Positions 1 to 12,076 of a stretch of 64,000 nt of DNA are shown here, in pieces. This DNA is from Rhea pennata (taxonomy: Eukaryota > Chordata > Aves > Rheiformes > Rheidae), in the NCBI RefSeq assembly GCF_028389875.1, contig NC_084669.1, positions 34,014,731 to 34,078,730 of the forward strand, written 5' to 3'. Below the pieces are notes generated by a model. The model was not told the DNA's origin and did not search any database. It was given only the letters and a program-made list of their open reading frames with translations. A program made the translations under genes and the position numbers. How positions within the stretch are numbered: the stretch's first letter is position 1; each line of letters starts with the position of its first letter.

Positions 1-3000
1 CTGTGAATGTGAGTTGATTTCATTCCAGATCTGAATTGCATTTGCATGGTGAGGAACTTAGTCTAACATATTTTATTTTAAAATTGCAATAGGTTGGGAA
101 CACAAGTGTAGTCTATTAGTTGCTCAGTGAATTAATGCTGGTTGGCCAAGTCACAATAGTTTGGTTGCTTGTCTACCCATATATTTAGATTGCAATGTTA
201 CTGCTTACAAGATAGTTGAACTTCAACATCTTTACAGTTCAGTCTAAAGTGTCTAAAGAGTCTGTTAAAAATGAGAATACATTCTCGTGAGAGCATTGTG
301 TGCATTTTTTTCTCCGTGGTTACACAAACCTCTAGTTTATAGTTGAATCATTGTTCTATAACCTTGCTAAGTACAGGCTTTCAAAGACAGAAACTTCAGC
401 TAGCATGTGGCTAGCGGTATTGGTTAAATAGCCAGAATGATTCTGCTATTTTTATAGTCATTTAGTTAACTTTATCTGATTGTAACACTTTTGCGCAAAT
501 ACAAGGAATATTTTTAAAGTGTGTTGCTCTTATTAAAGCTACATACTAACTTTTTTTTTTTTTTTAAAGAGTGGCAAATATACCTCTATTTTTATTTTTC
601 TTTAAAAGTAAAGAAAAAAAGTAATATAGCTACCTGTAAATACAGGCATTTTTCATGATCCTTGCGAGTTTTGTTTGTCATGATCACACTACAGTTTTAT
701 AGATGACTATAGTTTATTCTTAGACTTCTCAGGTCAAGTTTTCATACTTGCATTCTCTCTTCATTCCATTTTCCAATGAATATGTATGCATACCCATACA
801 GATCTTTAAAGTTTACTGTTTCCTGGTAAAAGTGGATTTGAAAGATACTTCTTTATCTGTAGAACTGACAAAGGCGGGGGAAAGCAGTGGTAACACCCTT
901 TTTGCACTCTCTGACCTGCTGCTTTAAGAACCCATATGGAAGATGCTCAGCACTCTTATATCATACTGCAGCTATACAATGCCCTTCACTTTCTGACCCT
1001 TCTTTCCTTTCAAGCATAGTCTTAGAAAAACAACTGTATTCACAAACAAATCAAACCCCAAAATAGATCCCTCACTTCTCAGAAATAGCCCCTCATCTTT
1101 GCTTTCAGCAGTAACAGAGCCTAGTTATTGAGTCTTTTTCACAGAAAATAACTTACTATCCGCAACCTCTAGCGTAAAGTAGTTGACATTAGCAGCAAAC
1201 ACTGGTTGTAATTAAAACATTTACAAACCATTATATTATACAGAACTTCCTTTACAGTCAGCTTTCTGCAGGCCCCCTCATTTTTAGCAGCTAGGTTTGC
1301 CTGACTTCATTTGTAACTTTATTAGTAAGTAAACCGCTGTAATCTGCTTCATATTCATATTAAAAACATATCAGTTTCTAGAGATCCCCCCCTACAGTTA
1401 ACAAAGACAACAGCAAGCTTAAGATCTCAAACAAGGTTTTGTCCAGTGAAGAGCTGTTCCAACTAGGGGAACAAGGGAAACCAAACATACACCAGGCTGT
1501 CTCAGAGGCAGAGGACTATTGCAAATTACTGCTCTAGGAGGGGGTAGTAGATTTACTGTATTTGAAGATGAATTGTTAATACATCTACATCTTCAAAATA
1601 TTTTAGGATTGAGGAGACTTTTATTTGTTAGTCTTCTTTCTGTAATAGCTAGTAATCAGCTGAAATCATATGGGAAAAGCAGCCTTTTTTCAACCTAAAT
1701 AGGCTCACATGGTGGTAATCCTTTAAGTTTTAGTGCTTTATCTTCACTGGAAAGAAAATAAGCTTTTTTTTTTTTTTTTTAATAGTTTGAGGAGCAGTAG
1801 AAAATCTGACAAGTAGGCCTCATGGCTTCCCTTCACGGAGCCTGCAGACACATGATCACCTGTTTATATTGCATCAGAATAAGCTGGATGTTAATTTTTG
1901 ACCTGCTAAAGAAAGCTCCAGGCAAAAAAGATATCTGTATCTGCTGCTTGAGATGGTTGTTTGATTAATTTTTGATTCTCTTGGTCAAAGATTACAAAGA
2001 CAACTAACTGGCTGGTTAGGGAAAAAATAAAGTAGGACCTTTCTTCTGGAATATCAGCACCAATTTAAAATAGGGGTATCATCCCTTAACATATTAGCTA
2101 CAGTTGGAAAGTCTGAGAAAAACTGCTTAGCTTACCTGCTTCTATAGTTCATCCAAAGTGGCTTAAGAGATGCAGTAAGATATACATGAACCCACTAAAA
2201 ACCAAAGACACCTCAAAGATCTTTTCACCCTAGTCACCCTTTACTCACACCTGCTTCCCTTTATAAGAGTCAAGTTGTTACACCTGTCAATTTACCTACT
2301 GGAAATTCCTGCTTGTCTGGATTGGGAGGCACATCTGAAAGTAGTTGTGAAACTGCTTCCCCCCTCCTCCATTTCCATAGCTTGTTAATAAATTGTAATT
2401 ATTCTTACAACACATCCTACAGAGATTTCCAACAATGCAACTGAGAGAGGAAGCAGAAATCAGATATATGGACCAACTGCAGTTACACAGCAGCTGTTTC
2501 TGTAATCAGCACAGCAGCAAAACCAAACTCAAAGCAATCCTACTGAATCTGTTAGGAACTAGCACAGCAGCTCCACAATTGCTACTGTAACCATCTGTTT
2601 TTTAGCAAGACATCAGTCCAGGAATAAACTTGAAAGCCACTTTTTCAATTTGCAATAGCACTGATTTTTCTGTTGCCAGTTTTTATAGTTGGATTCAGTC
2701 CACCCTGAGTTCAGAATAGATTTTATAACAATGCTTTGGATGCTGTATTTGCCTAAATGTAACAGAGTGCTAAGAATACACCCGCTGGCTAGGTAAGATG
2801 TGGAAGTTCATCTGTGATATGTGGCATATTAAGCATCTAGGTACTTCTGTTACAGATTCATTACTTGCTGCTAGGAAACAGCACCACAATTTTCTTCAAA
2901 CTGCTGGTGATGAATATTCTACCATGAAAACTGGAGAAATTCCTTGGTCTTTGCACAGTCAACTATTTGGAACAATCACTTGCAGGATGGAATAAATGAG

Positions 3001-5688
3001 TAAATATGTACTTGTCAAGCTGGCAGAAAAATGTAGAAAATGAGGACTTTTCCCCTTATGATTAATTGCAAAACACCAACTTTCAAATAAAGCTGTACTG
3101 AAATACTGCTGTTTTTCTTTGCTGCTGTTTCTTTTGTTTCCATTGTGAAGTCTGCTGCTCTACATCAGAATAAGCCTGACATCTATGTATTTTAACATAA
3201 CAGCAAGAAAGGAATTTTGTCCTTATAATCAAAGAATCCTATATATTTTTTTTTTTTGCTAGCATCTCTGGGTTGTTGTTTTCCTTTTTATTTATTTATG
3301 TTCTAGCCCAGCTGATTCAGATTCTCTTCAACTTCACTGGGAATTAATTGAGGATGGAAATAATTTAATTGCTCAATCAAATAACAAGTGATAGACTGTC
3401 CTCAAATGTTCTGCATATGCTTAAGTGATTCAAATAAGACTATGCTCCAACAGTTTAAAACATATGAAAAACAACCTTTGAAAATAACCACTTTCAAATT
3501 CTTATATGTAGAAACTAATAAATGGAACCAAGCCTCTGGCATGCTGAATTGCTTTATTAGATCTTTGGTCTCCAGATACTGTTTCCTCTTTCAGATTCCC
3601 TGATTTCTTAGACCTGCTTGTGCCGCTTGCAAAAGAAGATAGAAATGTATTGAAAATTGGTTTTGCAAGGAACTAGCTCAGGTGTTTTTATGTGTGTGAC
3701 ATAGCTAACTTGTAAATGGATGAGCTGCCATGAATAGCTGATAAATTGGCTCTATATGAGTTGATACTCATCTGTTCATGCTCATGGGAAATAAGTTTAT
3801 CTTTTTGGCATATGTCATTTGTAGCAGTCCATAGAAAGAGGCCGTAAAATAGATGATTTTCCAACAGTAAACCACTTGCTCTGCTGAGCCTGTTTAACCT
3901 CAGGCAAAAGAAATGGAGAATGTTACCAGTGCTGTGGGGATAAATATCACTGAAGTGTTTGTTCTGAAGAATCAAGGAGATGTGTTATAGAACATTCATT
4001 ATTAACATATTAAAATCAGTTTTAGAAAAACCAAATGCCTAAATCCTAAATGATCTAACTGCTAGGAATTACTTAAGAACAAGTGCTGTCCGAAAGAATG
4101 TTTTCTGAAGAAACCATGCTCTTACGTGTTAAAAATTCTCCACTTGTTCTTTTACCAAATCCCAATCTGTTTCCCCATTTGTGGTGTCAGAGTTGCTAAA
4201 ATTCTAGCAGAAAATTGAATTTACTGCGATACTGTAGATATTATGTCAATTTGGAGGTAAATGATGACAAAAAAGCTGATCTGAATTTTGAAACTTTCTT
4301 TTTAATGGATGTTAGTGTAAAGGTATTTTATCAGTCCTGATAAAAGCATATTACAGTATTTTTTAATGCTTTTGATGCTTCTGCCAAGATTGGAGGAGGC
4401 AGAGAAAAGTGTAATTCCATAAATACGGCCTGCAGGGAGCCAGGCATTCTAACATTAGGATATGGACAAATGGTCTCATTTTTATGTAGATCCTGGAATG
4501 TGCTTAAGGGGAGTCAGAGAGTCTTGTATTAACTGAACATCTGAAACCTGATACATTATGCCTTTATTTGGGTGAGGGGAAGAAGCAGAATGTTTGTATG
4601 GGACAGAGCCAGAGATGCGGACACAGATTTCAGGCCTCCAGCTCCTATTGCACAGGGAAGCAGTAATTTTTAAAAACAAAGAAACAAGCAAAAACTATTT
4701 TTTTCAGTTTCCTAAGTGTCTTGTATTGTTTTGCAGAGCCGGTGCTTGCCTCTTGTCTGTTTACCTGAAATGCGACGTGTAGTAAAGCAATCTTGAATAG
4801 CGTCTGCTATTGGCAGTCTTGCCACTTAGTAGTTGCAGTCATTCATATTACACAACTTGTCTTGGAGGAAGGACCGTAAAATTCATGTCTTGTAGTGATG
4901 ATGGAGAGACTTACATTCATGAATGTTGCAGCAGTGGTTATGCAATCCTGTTCCTAACTGAGCATATGCAAACACTAGTTACTTGCATCAGTTACTTGCT
5001 TTCAGCAACATCCTTAGTCTACTCTAGCGGTTTATTTTAGTGGGTTAAAAATGCTGGTATAGCCTTAACTGTTGTACAGCAATAATGTGGCTTTGATAGT
5101 TTTAACTGTGGATTTGCTTATTGCATTAATAATTGGTGTATGCTGTGAACAAAAAAAGAAAGTCTTTTCCAGTTTCTTCACACAAGAGGCAAAGCCTCCT
5201 GGGCATGGGGCAGCAGAAATGGGTCACATGGGTCAGACTAGCTGTAAGCTGCAACATTTCTTTTCATTTTCCAGTTACGTAGTTCAAATGGCTTTCATTC
5301 TGTCAAGTAGATCGGTCCTAAATACTTAAAGCTTCTCTTAGTTTCTCTGGGCTACTGATCTTCCTAGACAAATATAGTGAATGCCTGTAGAGGCAAAGAT
5401 GTACTTGCTGAGGAAGAACTTCATACGGATTTCATTGTGTTGCACACACTGTCTTTGCAGCTTTAGCAAACTTCATTTCTTACCTGTACAATACTTGTAA
5501 GATGAATATTAAAGGCAATATTCAAAAAGAAACTGAATTAAAATCTCTGAAAGGACTGAGAGATCTGAGCATAAAAGTCTTGAGAATTGCAATGAGTGCA
5601 GGATGCTTAGATGTGCCCATAACTTTTAAAACAGGAGAAACTATTTGTGGGTTAACCCTCATTGATTTAACGATCTTTTTATTTTAAG
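1..5688 (+). other. NRBF2 intron 1 (3' part)
   Basis: AT-rich sequence with T runs at 551-565 and 1764-1780. I see no CpG island and no MIT-domain start exon, so the NRBF2 promoter and exon 1 must be further left. No convincing gene, RNA or transposon was recognised. Small open frames here lack splice or homology support. Confidence 0.7.
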
Positions 5689-5773
5689 GCTCATCAGCAG
5701 AGCAGAAAAGCAGACCGTTTACTGGCAGCAGGAAAATATGAAGAAGCAATTTCTTGTCACAAAAAAGCTGCTG
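5689..5773 (+). CDS. NRBF2: NRBF2 coding exon 2 (MIT domain start)
   Basis: The 85-bp exon follows a TTTTAAG acceptor and ends before GTGAGT. It begins in phase 0 with [12 protein letters not shown] and ends in AISCHKKAA plus one base. This is the beginning of the MIT helical hairpin. The preceding exon should encode the start Met and about nine residues. Confidence 0.95.
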
Positions 5774-8700
5774 GTGAGTAGGTATTTTACACATTCCAGC
5801 TTTTTAAATCAGTTTCTAGATTCACCTGCTTCATATAAATAAAATACCCAGTAACTTGCAGAATATTATTTTTTTTTCTTAAAAATGTGAATTTATTTTT
5901 CAGTCTATATCAAGGTCCTTTTTAGAAACTTGTTCCCTAATGTGAGTAGCTGCAACCAGAAATTTTAAAATTTGTTTTTTGGGGGATAGTTATCCCTGGC
6001 AGTTCTTGATTCAAGCCAATACCTTATGTCATACGTAGATGCAGATGGGAACTTGGTTTCACTTCGCTTTACACTTTATCGTTTCTTCCCTTCTTTCATA
6101 GCTTTAGTAACTTGCTTTCTGTGTTGATAATGAAGCACTTTTAGACCCAACTTTTTTTTTTTAAACAGAAGACTTGAGTTTGTTTACTTCAGTTTTCTAA
6201 TGTCTCAATCAAGAAAGCTTAGCTGTTAAAGAGCGGTGAGCTCAGCTCCCTAGAACTCTTTTCTGCGGAACAGCAGACTACCCTGGAGGCCTTGGCATTG
6301 CAGCTGACAGCCCTGTTTTAAGTGAGGTTTTGTTCATCTACCTGTCCATTTAACTAGTCACGCTTAATTATTTGTGTTGGAGTCCATCAACTGGCTGACA
6401 AAGTGCAGCAACCACTTGGCAGGAGAAGAAAGAGGAAGTCTTAATTGGTGCAACAAGTAGGACATTCCCAGTGACAGGGCTTGTCTGGAGACCAAATAAG
6501 TGGTTACTCCGAACATCGTAACCTAGATACTAGGCATTCTTGCTTTCCGTTCATAAATACTAGAAAAACCCATAGAGTGAGAAACTGGTAATTTCTTTGG
6601 TATTTATGAATACTCAGAGCAAGGAGGGATGGCACTTAAGTTCTAATATGCAGACTTTTCTTTTTTGTTACTTCATGTCACATATTAAGACAAAACTCCC
6701 AAATACATGGAATGTTTCTTGTTTTTCTTCAGCTGATGATTCTGCATCATTATCTTTCATCCTTCTGAATTTGATTAAGAATTTCTTATCCCACATTTGT
6801 CATTTTCTGCACTAGCAAGATATGTACAAAGACTCAAGTCCTGCTCTAAGCACCTTTTCCGGTTTGGAGGGGACGTTGATGAAAAAGTGGGGACTGTAGT
6901 TCTTCATCAAGAACATGTCTAAAAAGCATTGCTTCATAACATTGGCATATAATGAGAGCGGATTTTACTTACATGCATTTTAAGGAAAAAATTTGCATCT
7001 TGGTCCTGACTTGTGTTGCTTCCCCTCATGGAGAGCATGTTCTTCCTGGTGTTTTCTGGAAATGGCTGTCATGATACTAGGCTGGTGTCCTCCTCTGAAG
7101 AACAAACTGGAACAACTTGAGCTGAAAGATGCAATAGCAAGGGTGTAGCATGTATTAGACAATCTTATGATAAATTTTCCAGACTCTGGAAGAACAGAAT
7201 ATGTTTCCAGCCACTGCAATTTGGTGAATACTTTGGCTCTCTACTGCGTCTTTTATGCAGGGGTTCAGAACGCGTAAGGCCTGAAGCTTTTTCATAGCTT
7301 TTAAGAAAGTATTCAGGTTCTGTAACCCTGCCCTAAGTGTTTTTCAATTTTTCTCTTCTGCAGCCTACCTAACAGAAGCCATGAAACTGACCCAGTCAGA
7401 GCAGGTGAGCGCCAAATGCAGCGGACTCCAGAATCAGCCATAGCTCTGTTGTGTGCCTGTGTATTATTCTGTGCTCTGACTGATCATACCCCTCCTACGT
7501 TAACCTCAGCATTGTTTTCTGAGACCCACGGCAACTGCACCAGGAGTTTTAGAAGTGCAGAGATGCTGTTCTTCCTTGAGAGCTTTGCTAACTTGACATG
7601 GAATGGAGGCATGAGAATTACTAACCCATCCGGGAGTTCCCCAGTGAGAGTTCCTAGTCTGTAAGGCCAGCCTTCAAGTAGGTGATAACTAGTAAAGTAG
7701 TTCTCACTTTTGCTGTTAGGCACTTAAGCTGTTTTTCTGAGACATGATAGCTGGGCATCTCATCTACAGTGTATAACTTTGGTTTCATTTATCCTGAGTG
7801 GGGGATCTCCAGGACAACAGCCACATACCTTCCTCATTCGTTACACAAATCTGTCTGTGGATGCAGTAGTGTAGTCTGCTCAGCTCTTTTATAGCTGCAG
7901 GCTTCGAGTTCAGCCAATATTAAAACAGTCCCTGGAGATCTGACACCTGTCTTTCCTCCCAAGGGCCATTCTGATAGAAAAATGATAACCTCTTTCCCAG
8001 GTGGTTCCTGCGACTTATTAAATCCCCCCTTTCCTTTAAATGTGGCTGAATCATTTTGGACTACAGCAAGCGACACTTTCCTGCTTAGTGTTGGTTTTAC
8101 TAATATGTTAAAGCCCAGAAGTTCTATGCATACATCATAATAGAAGCATACAAAAAGTTTGTGTTATTTGGCTATGGATAAAAGTGTGGCTGTACATTTC
8201 AAGCAAATATCTTCCTTCCTGTTGTTGCTCACACATCAGTTAAACACTTAGTGTCTCTACTCAAAGGTGTTACTGTAGCCTGAGTTAGTGACTTTAGGAA
8301 AAAAAAAAAAAAAAAGGAGTTAACTCCATCCTTAATAATGCCACTAGTTACGATAAATTTGGGTGACATCTGAATCTGTTGTGTTTTACAAGCAGGGAGA
8401 ACTTCTGATTGAATTTAGTATCTGAATAACAGGGGGCTCTTCCCCTCCCTGGGGCATGTTGTGATGCTAGTTCTGTAAACATTTACATCAACAGAACTTG
8501 CATGAATGTTCAGGTAGAATTAGGTACCACCGTTAATTTGTTTAACCTTGTTCTTATGCAGGCACAGCTATCACTGGAATTACAAAGGGATAGTCACATG
8601 AAACAGTTACTGCTCATCCAGGAGAGGTGGAAAAGGGCAAAGAGAGAGGAAAAGCTGAATGCCCAACAGCATGCTGACAAGGACATAGCTGCACATCTTC

Positions 8701-9275
8701 AGACTTCTTGTAGGCCATCTGCTGAAGACTCTGATGATCAAAATGTATTGGTTCCTGTTACTCAGAAATATAGCCCTTCTGCAGAGAAACATCTACAGGA
8801 TTTTCAAGGTGTCTTTGACAGGGACCCGGATACACTATTATTTCTGCTTCAGAAGAAAAAGGAGCCAGTGGAAGCATGTATTGGGAGTAAAGCTCCAAAA
8901 GATGACAAAACAATAATAGAAGAACAGGCAACCAAAATCGCAGATTTGAAGCGACATATAGAATTTCTTGTAGCTGAAAATGAGAGATTAAGGAGAGAGA
9001 ATAAGCAATTAAAAGCAGAAAGAGATAAACTCCAGAAATCTCCAGCAGAGAAGGAGTTGGATGTAGATGCTGACTTTGTAGAGAAGTCAGAGTTATGGGG
9101 TCTGCAGCAACACTCAGAAACTACTTCAGCTGCAAGTTGGCAGAAGTTTGCAATGACTGCTGGGAAGGCAAAGGACATTCCCATTCCCAACCTTCCTCCC
9201 CTGGACATCCCGTCCCCGGAACTCCCTCTGCTGGAACTTCCTGAAGATATACTGAAAGGACTGATGAATAGTTAA
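5689..9275 (+). CDS. NRBF2: NRBF2, nuclear receptor-binding factor 2 (partial, three 3' coding exons)
   Basis: Coding exons are 5689-5773, 7364-7404 and 8562-9275, joined in phase 1 then phase 0, giving about 279 residues and a TAA stop. As I recall, the human protein is 287 residues. Only about ten N-terminal residues are missing, because exon 1 lies left of the window. The N-terminal part ([20 protein letters not shown]...) is the MIT domain, a helical bundle. A short LXXLL-type motif, LLFLL, follows in the middle. A heptad-rich coiled coil runs from about [17 protein letters not shown] to [14 protein letters not shown]. The tail is proline/leucine-rich and acidic. From family knowledge, NRBF2 binds ATG14 in PI3-kinase complex I and modulates VPS34 activity in autophagy; it was first described as a nuclear-receptor-binding factor. 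It faces JMJD1C tail to tail. No frameshift or missing segment is seen. Confidence 0.96.
5774..7363 (+). other. NRBF2 intron 2
   Basis: About 1.6 kb with a GTGAGT donor and a pyrimidine-rich TTTTCTCTTCTGCAG acceptor. No other feature was recognised inside. Confidence 0.85.
7364..7404 (+). CDS. NRBF2: NRBF2 coding exon 3 (41 bp)
   Basis: A very short exon lies between a TTCTGCAG acceptor and a GTGAGC donor. Two bases complete an Ala codon, followed by [13 protein letters not shown]. The phase closes with both neighbours. It continues the MIT domain. Confidence 0.95.
7405..8561 (+). other. NRBF2 intron 3
   Basis: About 1.16 kb with GTGAGC donor and CAG acceptor. A run of 17 A lies at 8299-8315. 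No other feature was recognised. Confidence 0.85.
8562..9275 (+). CDS. NRBF2: NRBF2 terminal coding exon (coiled coil and C-terminus)
   Basis: The exon starts after the TTATGCAG acceptor with [15 protein letters not shown]. Upstream codons 8502-8561 are in frame but are intron. It encodes 237 residues and ends in TAA at 9273-9275. Features seen are the end of the MIT region ([13 protein letters not shown]), a Ser-rich linker, an LLFLL motif after DRDPDT, a long coiled coil, and the acidic, Pro/Leu-rich tail ending in [10 protein letters not shown]. Confidence 0.96.
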   Translation, partial: AQLSLELQRDSHMKQLLLIQERWKRAKREEKLNAQQHADKDIAAHLQTSCRPSAEDSDDQNVLVPVTQKYSPSAEKHLQDFQGVFDRDPDTLLFLLQKKKEPVEACIGSKAPKDDKTIIEEQATKIADLKRHIEFLVAENERLRRENKQLKAERDKLQKSPAEKELDVDADFVEKSELWGLQQHSETTSAASWQKFAMTAGKAKDIPIPNLPPLDIPSPELPLLELPEDILKGLMNS

Positions 9276-9933
9276 AAACCATGAGAAGTGCTCAATGTAG
9301 TTATCCAACCTGAGAAAAGGGAAAACCAACAGGACAATGATGATCTGAGGGCAGAAACATCTACCACAATCCTGCTGTTGGAGAAAAGGCATTAAAGCAA
9401 CTTTGTTACTGTGAAATACACATCATATCTGATCTACTTCATAAAATTTGAAGGTACCATAATCGGTATAAGTTGACAAGCTCTTTAGTCTTTCTCCCAA
9501 TGTTTCAAACCAAATGACTGCCTGGAGAATGTTTCAGATAATACAATCCTTCAGGGTTTTAAAGGATGCTATATGTAATAGTTATCTATAATGCCATAAA
9601 TGATGGTGCAGAACTTAACTTGTTATGGTTGCCAGTTGGCTGCCGCTTCATATTGAAAAAATGCTTTCTAGCATGAATTTAAACTGTGCATTTCATTATG
9701 CATAATTCTGTTAATTCAGATACGGTGCAATTTATACACCCTAGATGGATTAATGTGCCACGCTCTACGCTCCTGACCGTGCTAACCTCAGGTCAGGAGA
9801 GATTTAAGTTTCCATTCTATGAAGGAACCAACTTATTAGTTCTGTTGATGAGGGGTTTTTTGGGGGTTCTCTGTTTACATAACTAATCCGGGTGCATTGA
9901 ATCTAGTTATTGGTTTCTGTATAAAGTGACCTG

Positions 9934-9965
<32 letters not shown>

Positions 9966-10110
9966 TAAAGGAAAAATACCCTTTTTGTTTTCAGTGATGC
10001 ATGAATGGAAGTAACTCTAGCTGGCAGTATTTGATTGAAAAAAAAAAATTGTTTACAGCTTAACCTGATTCAAAAAGGATATGAAAATAAAAAGCAAGGT
10101 GTTTTGACAC
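9276..10110 (+). other. NRBF2: NRBF2 3' UTR
   Basis: AT-rich non-coding sequence follows the TAA stop. Its end is placed about 20 bases after the AATAAA at 10086-10091, where the following sequence is GT-rich. An ATTAAA at 9391-9396 and another at 9934-9939 could give shorter forms. The UTR contains a genomic run of 28 A at 9937-9964. The end is inferred, not shown by transcript data. Confidence 0.65.
10086..10091 (+). terminator. Poly(A) signal AATAAA of NRBF2
   Basis: A canonical hexamer lies about 810 bp after the stop. It is followed within 20-40 bases by GT-rich sequence (GGTGTTTTG, GTGTGTT), the usual downstream element. Earlier ATTAAA variants are alternatives. Confidence 0.6.
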
Positions 10111-10502
10111 TAAACGTGTGTTAAATCTCTATAAATATTACGGGGTATAAAAAAATAAGATTTATACTGTGTTAGTATACATGTACAGCTGAACTTCTGT
10201 GCAGTCATCCTGCAGCAAATACTGGAAAGCTGGGTTGAATTCATAGGGCTTTGCTTATACGTGAACTGATTTCGCTAACAGCTTGCTTCTAACACTTGCA
10301 GAGAGGTGAAGAATAGAGAAGGCAGCACGGGCTCTCCCCTGAGCTGAACGACCCCCACCAGCGCAGGTGGGCGCCCCCGTTCTGTATTTCGGTTTCTGAG
10401 GAAGGCGATCAGCCCTCCTGCGCGCTCGGCCCCGTTCAGTGCCGCTCAGCCAGTGCCCGGCCCAAGAGCCACTCCAGCATTGCCTGAACCAAACTTTCTT
10501 CA

Positions 10503-10538
10503 GTGTGTGTGTGTGTGTGTGTGTGGGGGGGGGGGGGG
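10503..10538. repeat. (GT)11 followed by G14
   Basis: Eleven GT units at 10503-10524 run directly into fourteen G at 10525-10538, a compound microsatellite just downstream of NRBF2. Such tracts are length-variable and error-prone in assemblies. Confidence 0.95.
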
Positions 10539-11875
10539 TTGCAACACTGTGTGGAGACACTGGCTAACTTTAGATGTTACTGATTCATGAAAATTGTGAA
10601 TGCTTGTAAGCTTCCCCAGTCTAACTTATTCGTGTATTGTTACAAGGTAAGTTTGCTCTTTTAGGGTGCATTTTTATTCCAGAATATGCTAGAAGAACAG
10701 GACCACCTTACTGCTGTGCAACTTCTCCCTTACCTTTATCTACCTGGTCTGTCCCCTGTGCTTACTGGAAAGGAATGAGTGACGGAAGGCAAGAAAAAGT
10801 CTGGAAATGAAACCAAGACAAGCATTGGAGGAGCTCCTTCGTGCTAAACTGTTGCAAGAAACTAATCTTTCTGGGGGGAAAAAGTGGTCTTTCTGTTAGC
10901 ATAGTTTAGCACATGACCACACAGGACAGCTGGGATGATCTAGTCCAGTCCAAGTCGGTCTCACTTTGCTATTCTCACTCAAGAACAAGTTATTTGTCCA
11001 CTGTTACCACCTAACTGGCTTTTACAGATAGTAAGTCAGTAGAGCGTAGTATTTCTGTTCATACAAGTAAAACAGAAAACAGGATGTGCTCACAAGAAGG
11101 AAATAATAAACTTATTTAAGCAGCTATCGTATTTCACTGCCAGGGACGTTAGTACAGCGCTGTTAGATACAGACAGCCATTTCAGCTGTCTCTACGAACA
11201 GCAGCTATAGAAGTTATGTTCTTCTGACACATTACAGGAAGCAATTTTTAGCCTGTCTACCTCTGCTGAAGAATCAGGATTCTTGACAAGGGTAGGGGGA
11301 TTACAAGCTGTACCTTCTGCTTTTTAGACAATTTGTCCCTTAATTGGTACCAAAATGGTACCTTAGCAAAATACCAGCTCCCAAAGAAGGTGCCTCTGTG
11401 TAGGAGACGGTTCTGTTTCCATTCCCATGAGCGGTGCAGCATGTAACGTGGACGCAATGGTCTCTTCTAGCATAGGAGTTCCTAGGCTGATGTGTAAGCA
11501 CTGCTACGACCCACTTCAAAGTGATGCAGAAAGCTGAGCATTTCTGTAATACCCCATCCATCCTAGACCTAGGCTGGCCATACTAGTAAGAAATCAGATC
11601 TAATCTGCCTGACTGAAGTTGTTCATTAGGCTGTGACTAACACGCATGCTTCTGCTGAAGGGGGGCCCTAACGCTGCTGTCTCTCCTCGCTTTCCTTGCA
11701 GGATGTCGTCAGCCAGCTGCCAAGCCTACAGCCAGAAAGACTGTATGGGAGCAGGTGGGGTCATCACCCTTTTTGGCAGCAGCACAGGGTATTTGTAAAA
11801 CAACATCCTACAGCTGAGAATCCCTGTAACATTGAATAATTATATTTGCTTATAAAGTGCTTTAAATTCCAGGGC

Positions 11876-11903
11876 AAAGGTTATGTGTATGCACATAACC
11901 TTT
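11876..11903. repeat. Perfect 12-bp inverted repeat with 4-nt loop
   Basis: Arms AAAGGTTATGTG (11876-11887) and CACATAACCTTT (11892-11903) are exact reverse complements around TATG. The sequence could form a stem-loop in RNA or DNA. No function can be assigned. Confidence 0.9.
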
Positions 11904-12058
11904 ATGTAAGTTAAAAAGTATCGTAATTCTATCAAGAAAGAAGCTCTTTGGTCTGTGTTTAGAACTAAGCAATCGCGTAGTCAATCTAAAGAATGAATGA
12001 AAAAAATTGTCATAAAAATATTCGCCAATAGAATACAAGTTTTTTACATATACATACA

Positions 12059-12076
12059 TATATATATATATATATA
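12059..12076. repeat. (TA)n microsatellite
   Basis: Nine TA units follow an ATACATACATA lead-in. It is a simple repeat in the intergenic interval. Confidence 0.9.

Noticed and set aside
8607..9392. Minus-strand open frames opposite NRBF2
   Set aside because: Antisense shadows of the NRBF2 terminal exon.
10941..10960. GATGATCTAGTCCAGTCC, faintly like the 3' part of a CR1 retroposon
   Set aside because: Only a short match from memory, no flanking CR1 consensus and no terminal octamer repeat; not enough to call an element.
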